Source: an uncultured Desulfotomaculum sp.
GTDB taxonomy: Bacteria; Bacillota; Desulfotomaculia; Desulfotomaculales; Desulfotomaculaceae
DNA length: 32,062 nt
Direction of reading: 5' to 3'
Assembly: GCA_946411205.1 (NCBI GenBank)
Contig: CAMKDG010000032.1
Span: forward strand, 1 to 32,062
The notes under the pieces were generated by a model that saw only the letters and a list, made by a program, of their open reading frames with translations, had not been told where the DNA came from and did not search any database. Numbering within the stretch: position 1 is the stretch's first letter; each line of letters opens with the position of its first letter. Shown in pieces: positions 15,769 to 22,986 of this stretch. Both the position numbers and the translations under genes were made by a program.

Positions 15769-16803
15769 ATGTTGTTAAAAAAATACGAGCTTTCTCTGGG
15801 TATAAAGCGCGAAAAGGCTGTGATTGTGCCTGCGCCTACTATTGAATTTGTGCAGGGGGATATCGGAACCTGCACTCTGGATATCTCAATTAGAGACATG
15901 AAAAATCCTGTGGACCTATCAGAGCTGACCGTCGAAATTGTTTTCGCAAAACCTGATGGCACAATTGTTATTCAGGACCTGGACAATGGAGTAAACATCA
16001 CGGACACCGTCAATGGAAAAATAACGTGTACTCTAAAAACAAACACGATCGCAGCAGCCGGTTTGGTGCAGGCTGAAGTAAGACTGTTGGATGTGGATAG
16101 AGTAAAGCTGCTTACAACAGCTAGCTTTAGTTTTTATGTTCGGAAAGCCCTTCTGAACGATGAGGCGATTGAGAGCACGAACGAATTACCCATTTTACAG
16201 CAGTTAATCACTGATGTAAAAAATCTGGAAGGAAAACAAGGTCCTCAGGGCGAACCTGGTCCGGCAGGAGCCTCCGCTTATGACCTCTGGCTGACGCAAG
16301 GAAATACCGGGACTGTAGATGACTTTTTGCGCGATGTGATCTTTGGCGCACAGGGGCCAAACATTTATCCGACTCCCTTCACCTGGGGCTCCCTTACCTC
16401 AGGTCAATTCGAAATTTTAGATCAGATGCAACAAGGAGGCCGTGTGTTAAAGCTATGGGAGCCTTGGTATTGGCTAGACGGTACAACAACTGTGGAATTG
16501 ATACCAGGAGAGCTATATCGGGTGTCTTATTACACACGAAAAGACGGGACGGAATTTAATAGCGTCGAAGCGCGCTTTATTATTCCGTACGACGGTGGTA
16601 GTTATGACTATGTTCTAGGCTCCGAGGACGGTACGCGAGTGATAAGCAATGACTGGCGGCTGTTTACGACAGAATTTCGCTGGCAGGGCGCGTATGAAAG
16701 ACATCGAGTGTTTGTCCAAACCAATGAAGCCAATATAAATAACCCGGTCTATTTTGCAATGCCGTGCCTACGAAGAATAAATACCGCGAACGCCGATCGT
16801 TAG
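15769..16803 (+). CDS. Phage baseplate upper protein (BppU-like) with collagen-like repeat
   Basis: 344 aa. Residues 1-130 match the BppU N-terminal pattern of Gram-positive siphophage baseplates: FVQGDIGTCTLDISIRDM, LTVEIVFAKPDGTIV and NGKITCTLKTN, followed by ASFSFYVRKA. Residues 158-169 are a short collagen-like Gly-X-Y run (GPQGEPGPAGAS) leading to AYDLWLTQGNTGTVDDFL, a linker common in tail fibres. The C-terminal 150 residues are aromatic and beta-rich (WEPWYWLDGTTTVELIPGEL) and could be a carbohydrate-binding receptor domain. ATG 15769 follows GAAAGGAGAC. The gene is intact, yet no other morphogenesis genes are nearby, so it is an orphan or a remnant kept for another use. Confidence 0.8.
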   Translation: MLLKKYELSLGIKREKAVIVPAPTIEFVQGDIGTCTLDISIRDMKNPVDLSELTVEIVFAKPDGTIVIQDLDNGVNITDTVNGKITCTLKTNTIAAAGLVQAEVRLLDVDRVKLLTTASFSFYVRKALLNDEAIESTNELPILQQLITDVKNLEGKQGPQGEPGPAGASAYDLWLTQGNTGTVDDFLRDVIFGAQGPNIYPTPFTWGSLTSGQFEILDQMQQGGRVLKLWEPWYWLDGTTTVELIPGELYRVSYYTRKDGTEFNSVEARFIIPYDGGSYDYVLGSEDGTRVISNDWRLFTTEFRWQGAYERHRVFVQTNEANINNPVYFAMPCLRRINTANADR

Positions 16804-16890
16804 GAGTGCTATATTAACCAAACTCTAAGGAGTGTGTCAGCTACATCAACAAGTAGCAAAACAGCATAAATTTTTGTTCCCTTTACACAC

Positions 16891-16926
16891 AAAAAAGCTT
16901 TTAGCAAAAATGCTAAAAGCTTTTTT
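16891..16926. terminator. Bidirectional terminator between the tail gene and tRNA-Arg
   Basis: Perfect 16-bp stem AAAAAAGCTTTTAGCA / TGCTAAAAGCTTTTTT with an AAAA loop. T-tracts are present in both directions, so it can end the plus-strand BppU transcript and the minus-strand tRNA transcript. Confidence 0.9.
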
Positions 16927-16928
16927 TC

Positions 16929-17005
<77 letters not shown>

Positions 17006-17027
17006 ATTTTTTGAGCCAACAAAAGAT

Positions 17028-17056
17028 ATGATATCATAGTATTTTAGATAACACAA
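17028..17056 (-). promoter_or_regulatory. Candidate tRNA-Arg promoter
   Basis: On the minus strand TTGTGT (17056-17051), 17-base spacer, TATCAT (17033-17028), about 23 bases ahead of the tRNA. The -10 lies in the perfect palindrome TATGATATCATA (17027-17038). Confidence 0.5.
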
Positions 17057-17182
17057 GAAAAAATTTCATCATGGATTATTATCATTATTGATTTTATGAT
17101 AAAGATTGTTTAAAGTCAATACGATGTAGGATTATGTCTTAACAAGCTAGAACTCTTTAAAAAAGGAGGGAGAGGGACTGGG

Positions 17183-17557
17183 ATGAATAAAGAGTTGCAG
17201 ATTAATGATATTATTTACATAGCAAAGAACTGGGAAAGCAAACGCCGTAAAGCAGAGGAAAAGCTGTTGCAAATTTTAGCTGAACCTTTAAAATGTCTAT
17301 GTTGTAAGCAGCCACAACCAGAGCAGATTTTTTGGATAATTGAGGATACTAAAAAAGGTATAATCTTTAAAAAAGTTGATTCGGAGCTATTTACTGTGTG
17401 CAGTTTGAAATGTCTAATGGACAGGGGGCTAAAAAAACAAAGTTATTATTCTGTGGTGGGAAGGCTTAGTAACGGAGAGATTCTATCCACCGGATTTTTG
17501 GGACAGGATGCAATGGCAATTAATAACTTTATGAGTCGGATCAAGGAAGCGGAGTAG
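17183..17557 (+). CDS. Hypothetical protein with possible zinc-binding cysteines
   Basis: 124 aa. Residues 8-35 form a charged helix. LKCLCCKQPQP in the middle and CSLKCL about 35 residues later give two Cys-x-x-Cys/Cys-x3-Cys groups that could bind zinc. The C-terminal half predicts a small beta domain ending in a helix. No membrane helix or signal peptide. ATG 17183 follows AAAGGAGGGAGAGG at a slightly long distance. It converges with the gene at 17608 and shares its terminator. Family not recognised. Confidence 0.7.
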   Translation: MNKELQINDIIYIAKNWESKRRKAEEKLLQILAEPLKCLCCKQPQPEQIFWIIEDTKKGIIFKKVDSELFTVCSLKCLMDRGLKKQSYYSVVGRLSNGEILSTGFLGQDAMAINNFMSRIKEAE

Positions 17558-17569
17558 CATAAAAAATAA

Positions 17570-17597
17570 ATAGGGAGAGCGAACTCTCCCTATTTTG
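17570..17597. terminator. Bidirectional terminator
   Basis: Perfect ten-base stem ATAGGGAGAG / CTCTCCCTAT with a CGAA tetraloop; TTTTG follows on plus and TTATTTTTTATG on minus. Serves both convergent hypothetical genes. Confidence 0.88.
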
Positions 17598-17607
17598 CAG
17601 TTAGGAC

Positions 17608-17967
17608 CTATTGACCATAACGACTGGCGCGGATGCACTCACACATTTCCAGGACAGAATTCATTTCCTCATCGCTAGCAGTGGTTAGTTTGGTGAGGAA
17701 GTTAATTAAGGTTTCTTCCATATTCTTTTGATTCATTTCAAGTCTTTCCTCATCAGAAAGTGGCGGGCGCTTGCCTTCTCGGATTTCGGTAACTAAAAGC
17801 ATCATTTTCTTGGCATTCTCTTCCCCCAATTGCATGGGGATCACCGTTTTTAATAGTTCTTGTTCCTCCAGGCTTAAGGAAGCAGGGGGGATTTGGTTAT
17901 TGGCACGTACTGCTTCTCTTGCTTTGGTCAGCAGTTCCTGCAAACCCTCTTGACTAAGGTGGGGCAT
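17608..17967 (-). CDS. Hypothetical helical protein
   Basis: 119 aa from ATG 17967, preceded by GGGAGGAATACAT; an in-frame ATG five codons earlier (17982) overlaps that site and is less likely. Entirely helical prediction, acidic, with repeated Leu/Glu pattern (SLSLEEQELLKTVIP, LSDEERLEMNQKNMEETLIN) and two cysteines near the C-terminus (EMCECIRASR). No membrane helix, signal peptide or recognised motif. Single gene with its own terminator. Family unknown to me. Confidence 0.72.
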   Translation of the reverse strand: MPHLSQEGLQELLTKAREAVRANNQIPPASLSLEEQELLKTVIPMQLGEENAKKMMLLVTEIREGKRPPLSDEERLEMNQKNMEETLINFLTKLTTASDEEMNSVLEMCECIRASRYGQ

Positions 17968-18118
17968 ATGTATTCCTCCCATCTATAAAAAAGCTTGTCT
18001 ATATTCTAGCAGATTACTCGGACGGAAAATATATGTATACAGGTATAATTTCCCTGGGTTTATTGATTTTTTGCCGGCCAGCTACTATAGTTAGCTTAAA
18101 AAGTATTCAGGAGGACGT

Positions 18119-18931
18119 ATGCTGACTGATTATCATATTCATGTGGAACGAGGTCCATACACGGTAGCTTGGCTCCGGGAATTTGCTCAACAGGCTGAGG
18201 CTACAGGAATTGGCGACTGGGGCATCTCCGAACATGCTTACCGTTTTTTAGAAACCCGTCCGATTTTTTATAATGAATGGGTAAAACCCCGACAAACCGA
18301 ACGGATGGACAAATATTTTACGATGATACATCAGGCTGGAGAAGAAGGTTTGAGAGTCAAATTTGGTATCGAGATGGACTACTTTCCTGGCAAGGAAAAG
18401 GAAATTGCAGAGTTTCTCAGCCGCTATCCCTTTGATTATGTGATCGGTTCGGTGCATTGGATCAATCAGTGGGGAATTGATCTTTCGGAAATGAAGCAGG
18501 AATGGGATAAGCGGGATGTAGTGGAGTCCTGGCGGGCCTATTTTGACCGCATCGTTGCTTTGGCGGAGAGTAAATTGTTCGATATTGCAGGCCACTTGGA
18601 TTTGGCCAAGATTTTTAAATACATTCCCGAAAACCAGGAATTTTTGCTGGAGCAATATGAAAGAGTGGCCAAGACTTTGGCTCAATGTGGTACTTGTATT
18701 GAGATTAGTACTGCCGGATTACGAAAACCCGTGGGAGAAATGTACCCCCACCCCCAACTGCTGGAGACTTGTCGGCAACAAGGCGTACCTATTGTTCTTA
18801 GCTCTGACGCCCATTGCCCAGGGGATGTGGGTGCAGATTTTGATCAAGCTCTCCGCTTGGCTCGGCAAGCAGGATACCAAGAAATTCAGGTTTTTTCACA
18901 AAGAAAAGCCCAGGCCCATTCACTAGGTTAG
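18119..18931 (+). CDS. Histidinol-phosphatase, PHP (HisK-type) family
   Basis: 270 aa; predicted to remove phosphate from L-histidinol phosphate, the penultimate step of histidine synthesis. PHP metal-site motifs in order: DYHIHVERGP (4-13), ISEHAYRF, GIEMDYFPG, VIGSVHWI, DIAGHLDLAKIF and LSSDAHCPGDVG. Length matches the family. ATG 18119 follows AGGAGGACGT. No other his genes are nearby and the gene is flanked by its own terminator, so a different phosphoester substrate cannot be excluded. Confidence 0.88.
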   Translation: MLTDYHIHVERGPYTVAWLREFAQQAEATGIGDWGISEHAYRFLETRPIFYNEWVKPRQTERMDKYFTMIHQAGEEGLRVKFGIEMDYFPGKEKEIAEFLSRYPFDYVIGSVHWINQWGIDLSEMKQEWDKRDVVESWRAYFDRIVALAESKLFDIAGHLDLAKIFKYIPENQEFLLEQYERVAKTLAQCGTCIEISTAGLRKPVGEMYPHPQLLETCRQQGVPIVLSSDAHCPGDVGADFDQALRLARQAGYQEIQVFSQRKAQAHSLG

Positions 18932-18933
18932 TT

Positions 18934-18967
18934 ATCACCAGTGATTTTTCACTGGTGATTTCCTTTT
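18934..18967 (+). terminator. Rho-independent terminator of the PHP gene
   Basis: Perfect ten-base stem ATCACCAGTG / CACTGGTGAT, six-base loop, then TTCCTTTT. Confidence 0.88.
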
Positions 18968-19240
18968 GTTAAAATAATTTTGTAACAAAGTGCTGAATTT
19001 CAGCATATTTTGTGGAAGCCTATGTATAGTGAAAAAACAAAGAGGATTCCTCTTAAGGCAGAGGCTGACTGATATCCACTGGTTTATGAGGAATTATTTA
19101 ACATAATAAAATATTGAGAAAAATGGAGCAAACATAAGAAAATAGATTGTAAACAATGGTGCAAAGTATTTACCTTCTGGGCCGACAGGAGTATGATAAA
19201 GATAAGCAATATTTCCCCGATAGGGACGGAGGCGAATCTT
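18968..19240 (+). other. Long leader region ahead of the 39-aa membrane peptide
   Basis: 273 bases with no separate gene. It holds a palindrome TGCTGAA-T-TTCAGCA (18991-19005), flanked by ACAAAG and TTTTGT, a -10-like TATAGT (19025-19030), and then about 200 bases with several small hairpins (AGAGGA/TCCTCT; CTTCTG/CAGGAG; CCC/GGG just before the ribosome site). It is compatible with a structured 5' leader, but I cannot match it to a known riboswitch class. Confidence 0.4.
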
Positions 19241-19360
19241 ATGTTGGAAGCTATCAGAGAGATTGTAGGTGTAGCGTTCCTGGCGGCCATTATCATTGTT
19301 CCGGTGATTGACGGCCATAAACGTAGAAAAGGCTTCAGTAACTGGATTTTTATAAGGTAA
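19241..19360 (+). CDS. Small single-span membrane peptide, 39 aa
   Basis: ATG 19241 is eight bases after GGAGG (19228-19232). The protein is MLEAIREIVG, a hydrophobic helix of about 18 residues (VAFLAAIIIVPVI), then a strongly basic turn DGHKRRKG and an aromatic end. The layout is typical of small bitopic membrane proteins with the basic side in the cytoplasm. The frame is open further upstream (ATG 19193) but that start lacks proper spacing. Followed 71 bases later by another small membrane peptide gene. Function unknown. Confidence 0.6.
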   Translation: MLEAIREIVGVAFLAAIIIVPVIDGHKRRKGFSNWIFIR

Positions 19361-19391
19361 AAGAAAATCTATCTAACATTCACAAGTCGAG

Positions 19392-19427
19392 TCAACCCTT
19401 CATAGATTGTAGTAAAAAAGGGGTTGA
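19392..19427 (+). promoter_or_regulatory. Inverted repeat covering a ribosome binding site
   Basis: TCAACCC (19392-19398) pairs exactly with GGGTTGA (19421-19427), which overlaps the AGGGG ribosome site of the 36-aa peptide gene. In RNA this would mask the site. Confidence 0.4.
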
Positions 19428-19431
19428 TGAT

Positions 19432-19542
19432 ATGGCTCACGCAGAATCCTGCTTCCCAGGCGGTTTCTGGATACCCATTTGCTGTGCCTTCTTTATCTTC
19501 TTACTGATCGTTGCCATTATCCTGCTGATAATTTTTCTCTAA
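19432..19542 (+). CDS. Small cysteine-containing membrane peptide, 36 aa
   Basis: ATG 19432 after AAGGGGTTGATGAT. MAHAESCFPGGFWIPICCAF is followed by a very hydrophobic helix made of Ile/Leu/Val to the C-terminus (IFLLIVAIILLIIFL). Three cysteines, one single and one pair. The shape (short Gly/aromatic head, one C-terminal membrane helix) is like the small YjcZ-type sporulation proteins, but the head lacks their usual Gly/Tyr repeats, so I do not assign it to that family. A strong terminator follows at 19563. Confidence 0.65.
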   Translation: MAHAESCFPGGFWIPICCAFFIFLLIVAIILLIIFL

Positions 19543-19562
19543 AAACTAAATATTTCCCCAGG

Positions 19563-19590
19563 AAGCACTGCTTTTTTGCAGTGCTTTTTT
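19563..19590 (+). terminator. Rho-independent terminator
   Basis: Perfect nine-base stem AAGCACTGC / GCAGTGCTT, loop of six T, then TTTT. Confidence 0.9.
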
Positions 19591-19668
19591 CATGTGGGTG
19601 TATTTCTCACAGGGCAAAATGCAACACTAAAGAAGGTACTTACAGATTAACGTAAAGGAATTAATATT

Positions 19669-20397
19669 GTGTATATAAAGGGACCTTATAAACATTACAA
19701 TAACCACCACAAAAGGTATTGGCTGTGTCTAGGCTTGGTCATTCTAGCTATTATTCCGCTGGCTTGTTTTTCCCAGGGTTCAGCAGAAACGTCCAAAGCT
19801 AGGGGGACACCTTCCAAAAAACCACTACCTCAGCCGATGGTGATCATTGATCCAGGGCATGGAGGAAGCGATCCGGGGGCTTGTCAGGGAGAGGTGCTGG
19901 AGAAGGATATTAATTTGGCCATTGCCAAGCGGCTGGTTACTTATGTAAAGCCCTTTCGAGTTCGGCTAACCAGGGAGCGGGATATGGATTTTACCAATGG
20001 GGGGATTTATTCCAAAGCTACCGAGAGGCAGGATTTAGACCAGAGAATACAAATTGCCCGTCAATATAAAGGAGATCTTTTTATCAGCATCCATGTTAAC
20101 TCTGGTGTTGAGAAGCTACATGGACCGGATGTATATTATGATCCGGCCGATTCGGAGGGTAGTCGCCTGGCTAAGCTGATACAGGAAGAAATGAATGATT
20201 TAACGGATATGAAGATGAAACAGCCCCGACCAGGTAAGTTTTATCTCTTTGAAAACTTAGAAATACCAGTGGTGATTGTAGAAACAGGCTGGTTATGTCA
20301 TGCAGAGGATCAAAAAAAACTTCAGGACCCTACCTATCAAGATCAGGTGGCCCAAGCTATTGGGAAAGGAATAGAAAGATTTTTTAAAGAAAAATAA
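19669..20397 (+). CDS. N-acetylmuramoyl-L-alanine amidase (Amidase_3)
   Basis: 242 aa; zinc amidase that cuts between muramic acid and the stem peptide of cell-wall murein, acting outside the membrane. Basic N-terminus then a hydrophobic segment about 18-33 (signal peptide or anchor), a Pro/Lys-rich linker, and the catalytic domain about 57-240. Zinc and catalytic residues: H64 in IDPGHGG, E78 in LEKDIN, the histidine in FISIHVNSG and the glutamate in VVIVETGWLCH. Like CwlD/CwlC-type enzymes it has no separate wall-binding domain; a spore cortex role is possible. GTG 19669 follows AAAGGAATTA. The terminator overlaps the stop codon. Confidence 0.92.
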   Translation: MYIKGPYKHYNNHHKRYWLCLGLVILAIIPLACFSQGSAETSKARGTPSKKPLPQPMVIIDPGHGGSDPGACQGEVLEKDINLAIAKRLVTYVKPFRVRLTRERDMDFTNGGIYSKATERQDLDQRIQIARQYKGDLFISIHVNSGVEKLHGPDVYYDPADSEGSRLAKLIQEEMNDLTDMKMKQPRPGKFYLFENLEIPVVIVETGWLCHAEDQKKLQDPTYQDQVAQAIGKGIERFFKEK

Positions 20398-20422
20398 GCG
20401 GTCAAGGCCGCTTATTTTTCTT
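20393..20422. terminator. Bidirectional terminator
   Basis: Perfect nine-base stem AATAAGCGG / CCGCTTATT with T-rich flanks on both strands, between the convergent amidase and small secreted protein genes. Confidence 0.85.
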
Positions 20423-20428
20423 TAAAGC

Positions 20429-20755
20429 TTAATTATTGGCTTTGCACTTACCATTGCCGTTCCCTAGACCTTTACCCATACCGCAGTTACCGTTGCCGCT
20501 ACCGGGGCAGAGGTAACCGTTCTGGGTGTGGAACTGCTGCATTTGCTCAAAATGTTGCTTCCAGGTTTCACCCTGCTCAGTAGTCATGCGGCCATTCTTT
20601 ACAGCCTCATCCACAAAGGCTTTCTTTTGAGTAAGCCTTTGCTCGAACCAGGCTTTGTTCTGGATAGTGGTATCATCTGTAGCAAAGGCTGCAGGTACAA
20701 GCAGGGCTACAGCGGCCATTAGAACTAGAGCTAACCAAAGCATTCGTTTATGCAT
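20429..20755 (-). CDS. Small secreted DUF2680-like protein with Gly/Asn-rich tail
   Basis: 108 aa. Signal peptide 1-25 (MHKRMLWLALVLMAAVALLV, cleavage likely after AFA). Residues 35-75 are helical with WFEQRLTQKKAFVDEAV and GRMTTEQGETWKQHFEQM, the pattern of the DUF2680/YckD-like family of secreted proteins. The tail is rich in Gly and Asn with three cysteines (LCPGSGNGNCGMGKGLGNGN). Function unknown; periplasmic or wall-associated location inferred. ATG 20755 follows AAGGGGGTTGACGAT. Confidence 0.75.
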   Translation of the reverse strand: MHKRMLWLALVLMAAVALLVPAAFATDDTTIQNKAWFEQRLTQKKAFVDEAVKNGRMTTEQGETWKQHFEQMQQFHTQNGYLCPGSGNGNCGMGKGLGNGNGKCKANN

Positions 20756-20776
20756 ATCGTCAACCCCCTTTCTTTT

Positions 20777-20804
20777 CTTATATCATAACCATAAAAATTG
20801 ACAA
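20777..20804 (-). promoter_or_regulatory. Candidate promoter of the small secreted protein gene
   Basis: On the minus strand TTGTCA (20804-20799), 16-base spacer, TATAAG (20782-20777), about 22 bases ahead of the ATG. Confidence 0.5.
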
Positions 20805-20877
20805 ACCAGACATATAAATGTTACAAAAGTGTCACGGTTTATTTTAAGTATAGATCATTTGCAAAGGGGTATCAATC

Positions 20878-21954
20878 ATGAAACGTTTCATCGTGTTTGT
20901 AGTAATGTTACTAATGCTTTTAACTGGTTGTGTAGGGCAAGGCGAACGAGCTACAGCCCCCTCCTCCTCCGAACCGGCTTTACAGGGGGATAAGCTGAGG
21001 GTTCATTTCATTAATGTCGGTCAAGCCGACGCCATCCTAGTGCAAAGTCAACAGGAGAATTTATTGATAGATGCAGGTAAAAATGGTGATGGCCAAATGG
21101 TGGTGGATTATCTAAAGCAGCAGGGTATTCAAAAATTGGATGTGGTCATGGGCACCCATCCTCACGAAGATCATATTGGCGGATTGGATACCGTCATTCA
21201 GCAATGTGATGTGCAAAAGGTTTATCTGCCCAAGGTAAATCATAATACCAAAACCTATCAAGATGTACTGCTGGCGTTAAAGGACAAACAATTAAAAGCT
21301 ACTGCGGCTACCGGCGGGCAAGAATTTGCTTTAGGTGGTGCTACGGTAGAAGTTATTGCTCCCAACAGTGAAAAATACAAAGAGCTTAATAATTACAGTA
21401 TTGTCTGTAAAGTAACCTATGGAGAAACATCCTTCCTCCTACCTGGGGACGCAGAGGAACTATCCGAAAAGGAAATGCTTAAACAGAGCTACAATCTAAA
21501 AGCCGATGTGTTGAAGGTTGGCCATCATGGCAGTCGTTCTTCCACTTCTGAAGCTTTTCTCAAGGCGGTGGCTCCTGAATTAGCGGTGATTTCGGTAGCA
21601 AAGGAAAATGATTATGGACATCCCCATCGGGAGATTATGCAAAGGCTAGCTGCCCATAAAGTAAAGGTTTATCTTACCTCTCAGGTGGGAACAATCGTAA
21701 TGAACTCCGATGGGAAGGAAATCGAGGTACAGACTGAACAGAAAGCTCCTGCTAAGGCGCCTTCTAGCCAAACAGAGGAGCAAATCTTTGTAGATGCGAA
21801 CAACCAAGGGCTCATCAAGGGCAACATTAATAAAGCTGGGGAGAAGATTTATCACTTACCTGGGATGCAGAATTACGAAAGAACACAACCCGAGGCTTGG
21901 TTTACAACAGAAGCAGAGGCTAAGGCTGCGGGATTTAGGAGGGCTGCCAAGTGA
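20878..21954 (+). CDS. ComEC-like metallo-beta-lactamase-fold lipoprotein
   Basis: 358 aa. Lipoprotein signal with lipobox LTGC (Cys18). Metallo-beta-lactamase domain about 40-285: FINVGQADAILV, LLIDAG, metal site HPHEDH at 94-99 (GTHPHEDHIGG), FLLPGDAE and LKVGHHGS. This is the hydrolase domain found in the competence protein ComEC, here as a stand-alone secreted enzyme; nucleic acid or nucleotide hydrolysis is inferred. After a Pro/Ser linker, the last 55 residues (IKGNINKAGEKIYHLPGMQN and EAWFTTEAEAKAAGFRRA) form a small C-terminal module that also occurs at the end of some secreted nucleases. Overlaps the next gene by four bases (GTGA). Confidence 0.88.
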   Translation: MKRFIVFVVMLLMLLTGCVGQGERATAPSSSEPALQGDKLRVHFINVGQADAILVQSQQENLLIDAGKNGDGQMVVDYLKQQGIQKLDVVMGTHPHEDHIGGLDTVIQQCDVQKVYLPKVNHNTKTYQDVLLALKDKQLKATAATGGQEFALGGATVEVIAPNSEKYKELNNYSIVCKVTYGETSFLLPGDAEELSEKEMLKQSYNLKADVLKVGHHGSRSSTSEAFLKAVAPELAVISVAKENDYGHPHREIMQRLAAHKVKVYLTSQVGTIVMNSDGKEIEVQTEQKAPAKAPSSQTEEQIFVDANNQGLIKGNINKAGEKIYHLPGMQNYERTQPEAWFTTEAEAKAAGFRRAAK

Positions 21955-22142
21955 GAGCAGTAATAGACCGTTTTGAAGAAAAATGGGCAGTTTTAGAGGC
22001 TCCGGGCAAGGTAATGTGGAATGTACCACGACAGTTTTTGCCCCCAGAAGTAAAAGAAGGAGACGAAGTGGACGTTACCTTTGCCAAAGTTAGCGTCCGC
22101 TCCATTGATAATAGTAAGCTGGTTGAAGAGTTATTTGAATAA
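21951..22142 (+). CDS. DUF3006 family protein
   Basis: 63 aa. Begins RAVIDRFEEKWAVLE and continues with VPRQFLPPEVKEGDEVDVTF, the normal DUF3006 layout of a small beta-barrel. The GTG start overlaps the stop of the ComEC-like gene by four bases, so the two are translationally coupled. This pairing recurs in Firmicutes, which suggests a partner of the hydrolase, but no activity is known to me. Confidence 0.85.
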   Translation: MRAVIDRFEEKWAVLEAPGKVMWNVPRQFLPPEVKEGDEVDVTFAKVSVRSIDNSKLVEELFE

Positions 22143-22219
22143 CGAATGTTTAGATACTGGAAAATTTGGGTAGAATACTTCTTGTAATTATAATATTTAT
22201 ATAAGGAGTGAATCTTACC

Positions 22220-22450
22220 ATGGAAATGGTTTCCAGGATCGCTATGGTACTGGTAATCGTAGGGGCCCTAAACTGGCTACTGGTTGGTTTGTTCAGTTGG
22301 GACTTAGTAGCTGCTCTGCTGGGCGGGGAGGCCACTCGTACAGCCTCAATACTCAGTAGAATTGTCTACAGTTTAGTGGGTCTTTCCGGCATTCTTTTGA
22401 TCCCCACCTTATTCCGGGACAAAGAGTCGGCAGGACCAGAAAAGGCCTAA
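22220..22450 (+). CDS. DUF378 small membrane protein
   Basis: 76 aa with two membrane helices (about 5-27 and 43-65). The pattern MVSRIAMVLVIVGALNWLLV followed by GLFSWDLVAALLGG and SRIVYSLVGLSGI is that of the DUF378 (YuzA-like) family, of unknown function. An in-frame GTG at 22208 lies inside the ribosome site AAGGAGTG, so ATG 22220 is chosen. Confidence 0.88.
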   Translation: MEMVSRIAMVLVIVGALNWLLVGLFSWDLVAALLGGEATRTASILSRIVYSLVGLSGILLIPTLFRDKESAGPEKA

Positions 22451-22492
22451 TAAAAAAGATTTCCTGTTCTGCAAGGCGAAATAGGGAAACTT

Positions 22493-22522
22493 GGCGAGAG
22501 TGATTATGCTCTCGCCTTTTCT
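22493..22522 (+). terminator. Rho-independent terminator of the DUF378 gene
   Basis: Perfect eight-base stem GGCGAGAG / CTCTCGCC, eight-base loop, then TTTTCT. Confidence 0.85.
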
Positions 22523-22601
22523 CTGGGAATGTAAATACAGTAATGTAACGCTAGAAAATTGTGCAGAGCTTAAGAACAATCTGTATCAAAATCAAAGCAG
22601 C

Positions 22602-22651
22602 AAAATACCCCTACCCAGAGCACTAGCAATGCTCTGGGTAGGGGTATTTTT
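22602..22651. terminator. Very strong 20-bp hairpin, bidirectional terminator
   Basis: Perfect 20-bp stem 22602-22621 / 22631-22650 with a nine-base loop. Outer bases are A and T runs, so it can terminate in both directions: probably the minus-strand gene at 22690, and read-through from the left. The 80 bases between it and the previous terminator hold no gene. Confidence 0.8.
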
Positions 22652-22689
22652 GGTGCAAGCTACGTTTTTTAAGCGCTTCTCAAAATCCT

Positions 22690-22971
22690 CTAGCTGGAAG
22701 AATGTTGCTGAGTAAACATCTCTAACCATTCATCTTTATAAAGAATCATGTTCGGATTATCGGGAGTATCACCTTCACGGTAATCTACCAGTTGCCTGTT
22801 CTCCAAGTTGCGCAGGGCCTTTTGAATTTCTAATTCCGAATACCCCAGAGTCTTCCCCATTTCCCACAAAGGGTAAATTAACATACCATTCGGTGAAGCA
22901 TGTTCCCGAACAAATAATAAGACATTTCGTTCTATTTCCTCCAAATTGGCTAGACCAATGGCCTTCAACAA
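22690..22971 (-). CDS. Winged-helix-like hypothetical protein
   Basis: 93 aa from TTG 22971. The frame is open to GTG 22986, but GGAGGTGA lies within those first codons and is at the right distance for TTG 22971 (or 22968). Residues 10-70 read as a winged-helix fold: IERNVLLFVREHASPNG, a turn, EMGKTLGYSELEIQKALRNL as recognition-helix-like segment, then ENRQLVDYREGD as wing. It could bind DNA, but has no clear family match. Single minus-strand gene ending in the 20-bp hairpin. Confidence 0.7.
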   Translation of the reverse strand: MLKAIGLANLEEIERNVLLFVREHASPNGMLIYPLWEMGKTLGYSELEIQKALRNLENRQLVDYREGDTPDNPNMILYKDEWLEMFTQQHSSS

Positions 22972-22986
22972 GGGAGTCACCTCCAC

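Noticed and set aside
19100-19235. Cyclic-di-GMP or cyclic-di-AMP riboswitch before the 39-aa peptide
   Set aside because: GGTGCAAAG and GGGACGGAGG recall parts of those motifs, but the rest of each consensus and the stems do not fit.
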